From Globomyces pollinis-pini (lineage: Eukaryota; Chytridiomycota; Chytridiomycetes; Rhizophydiales; Globomycetaceae), in assembly GCA_025399215.1 (NCBI GenBank), contig MU621146.1, positions 1 through 64,000 on the forward strand: a DNA stretch of 64,000 nucleotides, in the 5' to 3' direction. Numbering within the stretch: the stretch's first letter is position 1; each line of letters opens with the position of its first letter. This document shows positions 10,059-21,076 of the stretch, in pieces. The position numbers were made by a program, and so were the translations under genes. The notes below the pieces were generated by a model, which saw only the letters and a list, made by a program, of their open reading frames with translations, made no database searches and was not told where the DNA came from.

Positions 10059-12399
10059 ATGAATTCAAATCTTGAAATTGACATTCATAAAACTGGTAAA
10101 TTATTATGCAACGGTAGATTCTTTAAATCCAATACTTGTGGTAGAACTATACTATTAAGAGGTGTAAACTTATCTGGAAATGTTAAACAACCTTACTCCC
10201 CTTATTTACCTTCTCATGAACAATCTCTATTCTTTGATGGAAAAAATGTTAGCTTCATTGGTAGACCTTTCCCTTTATCGGAAGCGGATGAACACTTTGC
10301 TAGACTACAATCTTGGTATCAATTTCAAATTGCTCTAATCATAGGTATGACTATATCACTCATCATCAGGGGTTTCAATTTTTTACGTTATAATATCACT
10401 TGGGAAGCTCTGGAACATTCTGGACCGTAATACTCTTCCAACTCTCACATATTTAGTGGAATATATGACCACGATTATATCGATTATGTAGTTCAAATAC
10501 TACTCAAAGCTAAACAGTACGGATTTAGAGTCTTTATTGATCCCCATCAAGATGTCGTATGTTCAATTTATTTCTTTAACGTTTAGTGGGCTAGATTCTG
10601 TGGTGGAAGTGGTGCTCCTCTATGGACTCTTGAGTGTGTAGGCTTTAACGTTCAAAATTTTCAAATCACTAACGCCGCTCTAGTTCAAAATTTGTACGAA
10701 GATCCATCATTGTTTCCAAAAATGATTTGGCCTACTAATTATTGGAAATTAGCGACTGCTACAATGTTCACCTTGTTTTTCGCTGGAAATACTTTTGCTC
10801 CAAAACGTAAAATTGATGGTGTTCCCATTCAAGATTACTTACAAAATCATTATTGTAACGCTATTGCAGAACTCGCTAAAGCTATCGTAAAAACTCCCGG
10901 ATTAAAGGATGATGTGGTCGTTGGATATGATACTCTCAATGAACCTCATTATGGGTATATTGGTTATCATAACTTGAATGAAGTTGTTAAGGAACAAGAA
11001 ATGCGTAAAGGATTAACCCCTACTCCATTACAAACCATGATTTTAGGTGAGGGGTTCAAACAAGTTGTTCAAGTATGGGAAATGTCTTCAGTAGGACCGC
11101 GTGAAATGGGTGAGAAACTAGTGGATCCTGCTGGAAAACGTGCTTGGAAAGAAGGATTCAATTGCATATGGGCTGAACATGGCGTTTGGGATATAAATTC
11201 ACAAACTGTACTCATTACCGATTATTTTTCTCGAGATCCTGATACCGGCGCTCCAGTTGATTTTCTTACAGATTTCTGGAAACCATTTGTGAATAAATAT
11301 ACTACCGAATTACGCATCGTACACGAAAATGCATGCATATTCGTAGAACCACCTGTATATGGAATACCTCCCGTTTGGGAAAAAAACGACGCTGCTGGTC
11401 CAATTTGTTTTGCTCCTCATTTCTATGATGGTGTCACATTACTACATAAAAGTTGGAATTCATGGTTTAATATCGATTACGTAGGCTTCTTAAGAGGTCT
11501 ATACTCTTCTGTGGCCTTTTCGGTCAAATTCGGTGAAACTGCCATTAAAGATTCATTCCGGAACCAAATAAAGATGCTGAGAGAAGAAGGTGAGACCAGT
11601 ATAGGTAACATATATATTATAACATCTAGGAATGTATCCGACTGTAATTGGTGAGATTGGGATTCCTTATGATATGGATGGGAAAACTGCATACCTCTCC
11701 GGCGACTATACGTCCCAGATTCAGGCCATGGATGCCAGTATGTGTGGTGTCGAACGTGATCTTGTGAATTACACAATTTGGAATTATTGTGCAGATAACT
11801 GTCATACTTGGGGTGATCAATGGAATGGTGAAGATCTCAGTATTTGGTCACCACCAGTTGCAAAACGATTATCTATCTCGACACCTGCCGGGATACCTTC
11901 TGACCTCAATGCGGGGGCTCGAGCACTTGAAGCATTCGTAAGGCCGTACCCAATCCTTACCCCTGGCATACCCACCAAAATCGATTTCAATCTAAAAGAA
12001 AAATTGTTTACATGTACATTCAAACATCCCATCAATGAAGATGGTAGTTGGGATTACAAAGCTGATGGCATCCATCATCCTTATATGGAATTATTCCTTC
12101 CCAACATTCATTTCCCAAACCAAGACACAACCGATGTCTACGTTTCTTCTGGCGTCTACTCACTCCTCTTCCCTCAACAACGCCTCATCTGGCAATGTGA
12201 TTGTATCCACAATTCCGCAACATCCTCTGCAAACTCACACACTGCACTCCAACCCAAAAATGGCAAAATAGGAGACAATGGGTTTGTAACCCATAAAATC
12301 GTCATCCGATATGGTGGTGGTAAACATGATAAAAGTGTGGAACAAGTTGGATTAGAAAACGATGAAGATGGAATGTGTCCACAATGTGGAATCATGTAA
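10059..12399 (+). CDS. GH5 glycolipid beta-glucosidase (EGCrP2/Egh1-like)
   Basis: This matches fungal GH5 enzymes that hydrolyse glucosylceramide or steryl glucoside. The spliced protein shows LLRGVNLSGN, then the TIM-barrel segments WGFNFLRYNITWEALEHSGP, FIDPHQDVWARFCGGSGAP and VVGYDTLNEPHYG (acid/base Glu), and later TVIGEIGIPYDM (nucleophile Glu) and YTIWNYCADNCHTWGDQWNG. Length of about 730 residues fits the family. Introns: 10316-10369 (54 nt, itself two abutting units), 10427-10456, 10557-10586 and 11605-11629. There is no signal peptide, consistent with the intracellular fungal enzymes. It may act with LCB1 (start of the window) in sphingolipid turnover, but there is no operon-like link. 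Substrate choice between glucosylceramide and sterylglucoside is not visible. Confidence 0.9.
10316..10369 (+). other. Double intron: two abutting GT...AG units
   Basis: The first GH5 intron divides exactly into 10316-10344 (29 nt) and 10345-10369 (25 nt), each GT...AG with donor GTATxA. Removing only one unit shifts the frame; removing both gives W-G-F-N-F-L-R-Y, conserved in the family. Confidence 0.65.
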
Positions 12400-13171
12400 A
12401 CTTTCTAGTACACTTTCTTTTTCTACTTGTTTCTTTAGATTTTGTAACACTTTAATTCCTTTTTTTTTTTGTTGTATTGATTTTTGATATTTGTTGGATA
12501 ATAAAATCAAATACAATTATAGGTTATTTTTGGGGTCACATTGAGAGGATATCATACATCAAAACGTTATACAAATGTTATAGGTAAACAACCGTAAAGT
12601 GTTCAACTTTTACCTTCCTCTATTGATCCATTTCATTGCATATATTCATAATGTACATTGATGAATCTTAACATAAACAATGTGCCAATTTGGTGTGGAC
12701 GAATTCATCGATTGTAGATCAAATGAATCAAATTTACCAATCCATTTCATAATGATCCATGATGAGTCAATTCACTAAATGAACGGCGGAACGGACAAAG
12801 TCAATTCTAATTTTTCACATGCTTGAATTGTATATTTTCCATTGCGGCTCATGAGGGGAATGTAGTGAACTTATTCAGTTAGTTTATTTAGTGAGTTTGA
12901 ACTACTTGACGATCATGACCACCAACTTTCGTATGGTCTTTCATATGATTAAAACCAAAGTTGTGCGAGATACTCAAACGTGGGTCAAATATTTGACGTT
13001 TCTATAATGTAGTAAATACGCAAAGGCAGTCATCCTCTCGTACATATAAGTTATATGAAAATGTATTGTAAATATATTCGGGTTTAAAACTCATGATTTA
13101 TCCCCAATTCGACGTTTGAAGCCAAGGTGTTGTTGAACTGAAACGCGTGCTGTAAGAGTAATTTCACATGC

Positions 13172-13211
13172 AATTTCGTAACCCATACAAAAATTTCGTA
13201 ACCCATACAAA
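13172..13211. repeat. Perfect 20-bp tandem duplication
   Basis: The 20-mer AATTTCGTAACCCATACAAA occurs twice without spacer, at 13172-13191 and 13192-13211. It lies in otherwise non-repetitive intergenic sequence. Confidence 0.97.
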
Positions 13212-13458
13212 GTAACCGTAACAGATTCCGTTTGTGAACCCACAACAACATCGAATAAACTTCCATAGATCATAGAGATATTTGGCTCACCATAGATGTC
13301 GTTTGATGGTAATAGTATTGATGATTTTTCAGTTACAAGATGAAACAACGGTTTTAGGATTGGAACGGTTGAAGGTGTTGTTGGAGTTGAAACAATCAAA
13401 TTGGGTATTTAGTCGCTTGATGTATCTTGAGCAGCGAAATAAACCCGCACTGTGGAGT

Positions 13459-13467
13459 ATATAAAGA
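13459..13467 (+). promoter_or_regulatory. TATA box
   Basis: TATATAAAG begins 46 bp before the ATG of the secreted protein gene at 13505. Two other genes in the window have a TATA box at nearly the same distance. Confidence 0.6.
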
Positions 13468-13504
13468 CAAGAAATATCAACCTATTTGATTCAAACCAAT
13501 TACA

Positions 13505-14518
13505 ATGCAATCTTTCACTTTCGCAATGATGTTGACCATGTCAACTATGGCAGCTCCAACTCTCTCAACCGATATCTCTGCATTTCCTTGGGAAGTCGTT
13601 TCACCAGCTACAAAAGACACCTACACTACTGGAAATGGTGCTTTAATTGGTCCAAAATCTGANNNNNNNNNNNNNNNNNNNNNNNNNNNNNNNNNNNNNN
13701 NNNNNNNNNNNNNNNNNNNNNNNNNNNNNNNNNNNNNNNNNNNNNNNNNNNNNNNNNNNNNNNNNNNNNNNNGAAATCCATACCATTGATTTCAATAGTC
13801 CATCACCAAAATGGGCACCTATTTCTCTTCCATTCCCTTGTCCAACTTATATCAGAGATATTCATGGTACTTCTGCAGATAACGTTTGGGCCGTTGCTGG
13901 ATCTGGTGAAGAACTCCGAAAGACTTCCATTATTTTACATTATGATGGTAAAGTATGGACCAAACATTTAGAAAATGCTTATATTGGTGCAGATGCTGTT
14001 TTCGCACGTGGTAACGATGTTTGGGTAGGACACCAAAATGGACAAATTATTCATAGTAATGATGGATTCAAAACTCATATGATTATACAAAAAGGATATC
14101 GAGGTGATTTCTCTATTGGACAAATCCGTGGAGGTTCATCAGCAACTTCTCCAATTTACATTGCTGGACCAGATGGTTTAAAAGTGATCAAAAACCCAAC
14201 TTGTGTTCCAAAGAAACAATTCGGATTTTTCGGACCTTTAGTACCATGTCAAAAAGTCGAACATTTGGCCCAAGTACCTGATAAAGGTAACAGTGGTTAC
14301 GTAATGATGGCATTGATTGGTGAATTACCTGGTATGACTGAAGACCAAGTGTACACTGCAGGTTACGCGGATTATGGAACGGCAAACAATTAATCCAAGA
14401 TAAAGGAATCATCAACAACAAAGTCGGTCAAAATGTGTACACTTCCTTGATGGTAAAGGATAACGTTTTATACGGAGTTGGAAATGATAACTTCATCGCA
14501 AAACGCAGACTTATTTAA
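13505..14518 (+). CDS. Secreted beta-propeller-like protein (gap and apparent frameshift)
   Basis: Unrecognised at gene level. It begins with a signal peptide (MQSFTFAMMLTMSTMAAPT). After the assembly gap it carries repeats of the type GTSADNVWAVAGSG...ILHYDGKVWTK and ARGNDVWVGHQNGQIIHSND, which resemble propeller blades common in bacterial secreted proteins (SADDVWAVG...ILHYDG..W). The reading frame stops at 14391-14393, but the next frame continues smoothly as GKQLIQDKGIINNKVGQNVY and ends NFIAKRRLI at TAA 14516-14518. One missing base near 14385 would unite the two parts. A sequencing error is as likely as a real lesion. There are no introns in the visible parts, unlike the neighbours. A bacterial origin is possible but unproven. 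Confidence 0.65.
13663..13772. other. Assembly gap (110 N)
   Basis: A run of N inside the secreted-protein gene. True length is unknown, so continuity of the frame across it cannot be judged. Confidence 1.
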
Positions 14519-14654
14519 GAATAAAATACCTTATTCAATTGATATGCACTTGTTTTTATTACTGACATACATGTAAATCTACAACATTACAGATTCTTCC
14601 GATTGAGCTTGTACACAGAGAATTTCCTCGTGACAGATACAATCCATTATAATT

Positions 14655-15068
14655 ATGGTTCGTTCAGTTCGAATATTTGAAATGGCTAATGGTGCCGAAA
14701 CAGAAGAAGAATATTGTTCTGATGATGAGGAGATAGCAGCCGTAGATACAGCTGCTTTGAAAAGACGGTTTACACTACAAGATTAGAGGCCAACTTAGCA
14801 TCACATGGAACGGACCTTCTTGATGGGAATACCATACGGACAGGACTTGCACTACCGGCACTTGTACGGGCACTTGGTGGAAACGTACTTACCAGCGGGT
14901 GGGACATATTTACCAGAAGAGCTTGCAGAGTCTTGTAGGTGGGGTGGCTCGAGCAGCGATTTTCCTTCCTCTCTTCGTCTCCAAGCAGTTGGTGCTGGAT
15001 TAGCCAGTTTAGGAACAATCTCAATCACCGTATATCATTCAGTTCTTCGAATCTATTTGAAAAAATAA
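14655..15068 (+). CDS. Uncertain small gene with acidic N-terminus and membrane-like C-terminus (TOM22-like?)
   Basis: An ATG at 14655 starts MVRSVRIFEMANGAETEEEY, then CSDDEEIAA, an acidic stretch. Open frames then follow with YTTRLEANLASHGTDLLDG, LALPALVRALGGNVLTSGWD and a hydrophobic segment (AVGAGLASLGTISITVYHSV). They sit in different frames, joinable only by speculative splicing, for example a 23-nt GT...AG at about 14743-14765 and another near 14934-14955. An acidic N-terminus followed by a hydrophobic anchor is the plan of the mitochondrial receptor TOM22, but sequence similarity is too weak to claim it. Exon structure here is the least certain in the window. Confidence 0.3.
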
Positions 15069-15166
15069 ATTCCTCAGCTTAATGACAGTCATTAATTTAA
15101 TATTGTGTTCTAAAGAAATGCATACAACAACTATCAAATCTTTAAAAAAAAAGATACCAAAGTTCT

Positions 15167-15595
15167 TTATTTCTTACTACCTGCTGATCGTTTATAGTGA
15201 AGCATCCAGTAACCAATACCAATAAGCATCGGAAACCCACCGGTTGGAGCAGCTAAAGTACCCATCACACCCAATCCGATAAGACTATACGATAGTACTT
15301 TGGGAATTTTAGTGGTTGGGGGTGTAAATTTCAAAAATTGTCGAATAGCTTCACCAAACAAGATAAACTGTAGACCACCATAATGAAACCAAAATGAATG
15401 TGCTTCTTCGAAATCCGGAATTTTAAAATCAGGCGAAAACAGAAAGTTATTTAATCCAGACAATTGTAAAACCCAACCCCGTTTGATCAAAGCCCAGAAT
15501 GGTCTTGCGATAGGTTTCACGATAAACCCGGTTATGACATGCAAGATACCAACCGTTATCAAGCTATTACCAGGGTTGTCGAATGGATTGAACAT
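15167..15595 (-). CDS. Small four-helix membrane protein (DUF6463-like?)
   Basis: 142 residues, intronless. Hydrophobic segments lie at about 12-30 (LITVGILHVITGFIV), 68-85 (FWFHYGGLQFILFGEAI), 101-118 (SYSLIGLGVMGTLAAPTGG) and 119-133 (FPMLIGIGYWMLHY), with a basic KR..SKK end. The layout resembles small bacterial-type DUF6463 membrane proteins; the family name is a guess. It is convergent with the uncertain gene at 14655-15068. Confidence 0.7.
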   Translation of the reverse strand: MFNPFDNPGNSLITVGILHVITGFIVKPIARPFWALIKRGWVLQLSGLNNFLFSPDFKIPDFEEAHSFWFHYGGLQFILFGEAIRQFLKFTPPTTKIPKVLSYSLIGLGVMGTLAAPTGGFPMLIGIGYWMLHYKRSAGSKK

Positions 15596-16118
15596 TTTAG
15601 TAAAGAAAAAACAACATAAATGAAGTCATTTTGAGACACAACACGTGAAGAAATATATTTGGATTGTCTATTTAATACGTGCAATTATTTTGTGAAGTGT
15701 GCTTTTGAAGACTAGTTGATCCTACGTTCCTTGAACCGAATGGTTCCATACTTGTTTTTATCTTAAAATATTACTGTGGTCGTTTGATGCAGCGTTTGTT
15801 TTCTTTAACTCTACTATTCAAAAGAAACAATTCAGTTGGGACACAAGTTTTCTTCAGGGTGATCAGTTTTTCGATCTCTTACCCTTACTTTGGCATGTAA
15901 ACATAGTACATCTAATAAAACCAAAATATGCCAAAAAACAATTCAGTTGGGATTTTTCTTAGTCATTAATAGAAATAGAATATAATCCCAATAGAAATGT
16001 TCATTTTTTTAAAAAAAGATATAATATCAATCCACGTCCAAGCTTAATTCCACGATGTAACATCCATGATTGTATGGATTAAACGTTTCCAACAAAAGAC
16101 ACAAATCAGTGCAACCAA
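15596..16118. other. Intergenic region with a 17-bp direct repeat
   Basis: About 520 bp with no gene. AAACAATTCAGTTGGGA is found at 15825-15841 and again at 15936-15952. It lies upstream of the double-C2 gene and could be a regulatory site pair. Confidence 0.6.
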
Positions 16119-17454
16119 ATGACAATATTCTGTGGTGTAATAGAAATACTAGGTTTGAATCAAATCAATTTATGTATTAGTGGTGGAGGGTAAAAATCTA
16201 AAAACAAATGATTTCATTACCAAATCAGTAATTTCCTAAAAACTAATTCAAATAGAGTCCATTTATCAAGATCATTGGTGATCCGGGTATAGTACGTACG
16301 AAAACGATGGAATATAGTGGATCAAATGCACTTTGGAATGAAATCTTGAAATTAAATGTATTACCAGGAACAGAGAAATTGAAGATTGAGTGCTGGGATG
16401 ATGCTATAATTGATAAACTTTTATCATCTACTACTATTACATTAGCTGACGGTATATTTCATACTTAACAAATAGTTTTCAAAACTGGAACGCTCGATTT
16501 ATGGGTCAAACTGTATACAATTGATAGTAAGGAACTTGCAGGAGAATTGCGGTTGGTATTGACCTTCAAAAGTAAGAATGTGGAGACACCTAAACCATTT
16601 GCGGTCAAGGATGGCTCTTCAACGTATTGCGGGGTGGCAGAGATATTAGGTTTGATTTAGTTACTAAGGATAGTTGTTGAGGGTAAATATCTTCATACGC
16701 AAGAGACATTGGCCAAAACTGTATTTTAGTGATATTAAACTTTAGAGTCCATTCCTGAAGATAATAGCAGATGGAGGAATTATACGTACTAAAACTGTTA
16801 ATTATGCCGGAAACCATGTGGTTTGGAATGAACCTTTAAGATTGTAAAGATTTTGTATTAAAAATAAGGAACGTGCTACCAGGAATGCAAGCATTAAGAT
16901 TAGAGTGTTGGGATGATCAAATCATCGACCGTCAGCTAAGCTCAGCTATTTTTACTCTTGATACTGGTATGATCACTACAAAATTTATCTTTTAGTGTTC
17001 AAAGTAGGTGCTCAAGATACATGGGTAACCTTACGAACAACAAGCGATAATAAATATGCTGGCGAGGTACGAATTGTGATGTACTTTAGAAGTAAAACTG
17101 CTACCAGTCCTAAATCTTTCATTGGAGCCAGTGAACCAAACTTGTCCACCCCGGAATTTGGAGCACCACCTAAATTACTGGGTATGAATGAAGTGATTTC
17201 TCCTGCAGCTGTTTCCCCCACCAAAACACCCCTTTCAACCATCCAAGATGCGTCTTTGTCAAATACACCAGTAGAAGTGGTTGTAGAACCAATACAAGGT
17301 ACACAGAATATTCTTTTAATATCGAGTGTTAAAAAAACCATTGACATATGCTGACTTATATCCAAATGGATATCCTCGTAAGGGTGTCCCTCAAAAACCT
17401 CCTGCCGCCAGTCATTTCAAACATCCTCGTGGCCGGGTATATAATCGAAACTGA
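16119..17454 (+). CDS. Double C2-domain protein
   Basis: Two similar C2 modules lie in tandem. Module 1 runs MTIFCGVIEILVVEGKNL ... SPFIKIIGD ... LWNEILKLNVLPG ... KIECWDDAIID ... DLWVKL. Module 2 repeats the same landmarks (YCGVAEILVVEGKYL, SPFLKIIADGG, VWNEPLRLNVLPGMQALRLE, CWDDQIIDRQLSSAIFTLD). C2 domains bind membranes, often with Ca2+; the acidic loops are only partly conserved here, so Ca2+ dependence is uncertain. At least nine introns of 24-32 nt sit at equivalent positions in both modules (after the EIL strand, before SPF and before VFK), showing internal duplication after intron gain. The C-terminus is Pro/Ser-rich and ends GRVYNRN at 17452-17454. Confidence 0.8.
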
Positions 17455-17603
17455 CCTTAGGTTGGTGTCCATTAAAATAGATAAACATTCTAATAAAGTT
17501 AATTCAATGACCTTGAAGACAATCAAATTGTTTTAGGATATTTGAGAATGGCGTACTTGTAGCCACCACTTGGGAACATACACATGGTATCTGGGTACAG
17601 AAA

Positions 17604-17612
17604 TATATAAAA
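17604..17612 (+). promoter_or_regulatory. TATA box
   Basis: TATATAAAA starts 47 bp before the ATG at 17651. An in-frame ATG at 17615 is almost adjacent to the TATA box and would lie before any plausible transcription start, so 17651 is chosen as the start. Confidence 0.55.
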
Positions 17613-17650
17613 CCATGAACAATCAGAATCAAGTTTTACCAAACATCAAA

Positions 17651-18587
17651 ATGGCATATTGCGGTGTAATGGAAGTTCGAGGTATGATCTGATGTCAATA
17701 CTCACTCGATAGTTATTGAAGGAAAAGATTTACGAAATGTAGATCATATGAGTAAAATGGTAAAATCCAATAAACTCAACAATCAAATTAGGATCCCTAT
17801 ATTGTATTCAAAATCGATAGTCAAGTTAAAAAAACAAAAGAAGCTAATAATGGTGGAAAAACACCTGTTTGGAATGAAACTTTGACGATGAATGTTATTC
17901 CTGGCCAATCAGTTCTATCAGTTGAAGTTTGGGATAAAAATACTTTGGCAGATAAAATGATTGGAAATGCAATGGTAAATTTGGAAAAAGGTACGATACT
18001 TAATAGATGTAATGGTAGTTTTTGATGATGGGACTGAGGATATGTGGGTAGAAGTTCGTCATCCAACCAAAGGATCTTCTGCTGGAATGGTTCGTTTGAT
18101 TTTCTTTTTCCAAAGTAAAGCTGTCGTATCACCAACTCGATATCCAAGTACTTCAACTCCAATGAATGTTGGACATGCGCCAGTACAAGCACCACCACCT
18201 TTTCAACAACAAGCTCAGCCAGTTTATCAACAAGCTCAACCAGTTTATCAACAAGCTCCACAACCACAATACGTGTATCAACAACCTCCTCCACAACCAG
18301 TGTATGCTGCTCCTATTCAGGCAATGTATGCACAACCTGTCCAAGCTCCTCCTGTACAACCTATGTACGCACCAGTTGGCTATGCCCCAGGATACCCTCC
18401 TCAACAAGTCGCCTATGGTTCTAGTCCACAACCATATACCCAAGGATATCCAGGATTTGCTGCTAATCAACCACCTCCAATGAACGGCTATCCAGGCAAT
18501 TATGCTCCTCCTGCTGGATACAACCCAAATGTTAGACCAGGACAACCAGCTCAATACCCTCAACCTGGATACCCCCCTCACTATTAG
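17651..18587 (+). CDS. C2-domain protein with Pro/Gln/Tyr-rich tail
   Basis: A single N-terminal C2 domain (MAYCGVMEVRVIEGKDLRN, DPYIVFKIDSQVKKTKEAN, TPVWNETLTMNVIPG, SVEVWDKNTLADKMIG) is followed by ~140 residues of low-complexity repeats of the kind QQAQPVYQQAQPVYQQ and GYPP. It is a paralogue of the adjacent double-C2 gene: the three introns (about 17694-17725, 17758-17790 and 17992-18020) occupy the same positions as in each module there. This C2 with a P/Q/Y-rich tail resembles C2-plus-low-complexity proteins of fungi and amoebae that bind membranes and condense or recruit partners. Function is inferred from the domain only. Confidence 0.85.
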
Positions 18588-18735
18588 AAAAATAAAAACA
18601 TGCTGTCCAATTTGGATATCACAACCAAAAAACTTTTTAACTGTTTCCTATAGTTACTTCAGAATTCAAAGTATAGTAGTATTCATAAAGGAAAATTTCT
18701 TATTATTTATTATACGAAAGATGCAATTATACAGT

Positions 18736-19971
18736 TCACTTTCTAACTTCAACAAAATTTGCAGGAAACTAAATGTTAATCGGTTAAGATAAATTACATC
18801 ACCGGATCGTCCATTACAACTGCCAGTCCACCAATCATCGTCACTCTCCGTTCGTTTTGTAATGGTAATGATATCTCCTTGCTTGAAGCCCAAATCAGAA
18901 TCTCTTTCAGGATCAAAATCGTAGAGAGCTACAGCAGTATTACGGTGTCGATTGGGTGGTAATGGAGGTGGGGTTCTAAACGCAGATTCTTTTGGTGAAG
19001 TTGCTGTTTGTGGTCGAGATGAAGATTGGAAACTGAGGCGTGATTTTTCGTAGGTAGGTGGTGGAGAGTATGTAGATGCTCTATGCATTGGTACTCCAGT
19101 GGAGGATGACGGAGGGCGATCTAAGGATGCAACACTTTCTCTCTCTAATACTTTTTGCATATGTCTATCTAATGCCCGATACAAAGGATTTGCGCTGGCA
19201 GGAGGTTCAACCTCTACAAATCATTAGATTTTTTTTAAATATATACCTCCTGAGAGAATTTCTTGGGCGGTAATTTTACGAAGATAAAACTGTGCATTTG
19301 TATCTTTTCTTTCGATAATAACCGATCCTTCCAGTGACACACCCACAAAAGCACCTTTGGATTTGCTATAGGAGTCTAAAGATGAGTTGTGGTAAAATTA
19401 CAGATAGGAGCCATTTGGCCAACTGAACCTCCAGCTTCGGCAGATCTTCCATATGGACCGGCAGCAACGGACAAGCTTCCACCAAGGGTGACATTTCCTA
19501 AAGAATTAGTATATGATATTAATAAAAATGCCAAGATATGACTGTACACTATGTCACAGACAAAGAAATCAATGAATGAATTTACCTCCTAGAGAGAAAG
19601 CTTTGACTGCACTTTCAGTGTTCAAAATAATAATATGGTCAGTTAATTCAGCACCAATTTGGAATCCAAATCCAATTCCAGCTGTTCCAATAGCCGAAGG
19701 AGCACTCCACTCACCAGACGGTAGTCTAGCAATGACCAGTCCCGACCCAGCTCTTCCAGACCAACCAAAGCCAGCCTTAGCAACAGTCATGACAGCAATT
19801 CCTTTTGCCTTTGCAATAATATTTGGAGGAATCATACTAACAATGAGTTTTCTATGTAACTCACTGGTCAATTTGGTTTGTCTCTGGTTTTACAAACTTT
19901 TCAATGATATGAGCGCATTTCTTGCATTCGGAGCCAATATCCTGAGGGATGGGGTTGTGAATTTTTACCAT
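18736..19971 (-). CDS. Ysc84/SH3YL1-like SYLF-SH3 actin-patch protein
   Basis: The N-terminus (MVKIHNPIPQDIGSECKKCA) and the SYLF/Ysc84 lipid- and actin-binding domain (MIPPNIIAKAKGIAVMTVAK, SGRAGSGLVIARLPSGEW, GFGFQIGAELTDHIIILN, GNVTLGGSLSVAAGPYGRSA) are followed by a Pro/Ser-rich linker. A C-terminal SH3 domain follows (AVALYDFDPERDSDLGFKQG, DDWWTGS, FPANFVEV). This is the order of yeast Lsb3/Ysc84, which acts in endocytic actin patches. Introns are inferred after NQID, after FSLGG (~87 nt, long for this genome), after QMAPI, after the ALSGG region and before FPANF. The start is the ATG complement at 19969-19971; the TTG extension near 19871 is an intron artefact. Confidence 0.9.
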
Positions 19972-20450
19972 TAAAGTCAATCAATGAAAAGATAAATAAT
20001 TGGGAGGGTTAAATACCATGTTTCAGTATCACCATGATCAACACAGCATGAAGTGTGTGGTTGGATGAAGTGAGAGGTGGAATTAAATGGATCTCACCAT
20101 CGAGTAGTAATCAAGTCTTCTACAGCTGGTCATTGGATTCATTACTTTCCAATTCTTAAATTTGTTTTTTGACCCAAGAGAGTTTCATCAATTGGTAATA
20201 TTTACACCGCTGGCTTTCCCAACTTAGCAGTTTTGGTCTTTGATCATCACCATAAACATACTCTTAAAAAATTATGTCTTTTTATTCAGATTCAATCAAT
20301 CAAGTTCATTTTGTATTACTTGTGCTCAATGGAAAAATCATACTGAAAGAGAAACTGTCACCCATTGACTTTCTTTCATTTAATATCGCTTTTTCAAAAG
20401 ACTTGAACTTGAATGATTCACCTGTTCATTTAAAGTAACATATTTAATCA

Positions 20451-20472
20451 TTTAGATTGAACTCAATCTAAA
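20451..20472. repeat. Perfect inverted repeat, 10-bp arms, 2-nt spacer
   Basis: TTTAGATTGA at 20451-20460 and its reverse complement TCAATCTAAA at 20463-20472 flank AC. It could be a dimeric regulator site or a hairpin. Confidence 0.9.
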
Positions 20473-21076
20473 GTAGGAGATATCTTGTGGGATTCTATAG
20501 TAGGATTGATAAATAACCTTTCAGAATGTCTTACTGAATGTGTAACCTCTTCCTTGATGCGGATCTTTCTCTGTAGCATACTACAACTACCTCGACTACT
20601 TCGAGCACCTGCATTAAGCATATTAGTTCCCAGCCTTCAACTTCATTGCTTGTATCTTAGGCTTAGATTTAGTCACTTGCACTAGACGATAGATGAATTC
20701 AGCACTTGACTTACTTTCACAATTACAAAAGTCAAATACCAGTATGGTATTTCTTTACAACTACTCTTGAACACTTCAAATAGACCAAATGAGTAATTTA
20801 CTTCCATCCCACACTTAAACACGTATGAGATTGCATTTGCATTTGTATGATACATGTGTTTGATAATTCAGTGGACCCAAAAAGGAGGCTCGAGTCTTGA
20901 ACAAAACACGGTTCTTCTGAAGATTAGTGAATACCCAATGACTCATCAAGTATCAATTCTTACCGTGTTCTTCTTGATGATGCCAAGATTAGTTTCTCTC
21001 ATGCTTTCGTCATTATCTCAAGGTTACGTATAGGCTCTCTCTTGTCTGGGACTTGAAGCCCTCGAACGCCTTCTTG

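Larger units (their letters stand above)
12400..13504. other. Intergenic region, about 1.1 kb
   Basis: No confident gene. The minus strand is open from 13399 to 13091 without a convincing ATG (an internal ATG at 13271-13273 would give 60 residues), and this frame spans a 20-bp tandem repeat. The right end contains the TATA box of the next gene. Confidence 0.45.

Noticed and set aside
13091..13399. 102-codon minus-strand open frame between GH5 and the secreted protein
   Set aside because: No ATG at its start, it contains the 20-bp tandem duplication, and there is no family similarity. Possibly a remnant, not annotated as a gene.
20485..20685. 66-codon plus-strand frame before fungalysin
   Set aside because: No ATG start or similarity; Leu-rich by composition.
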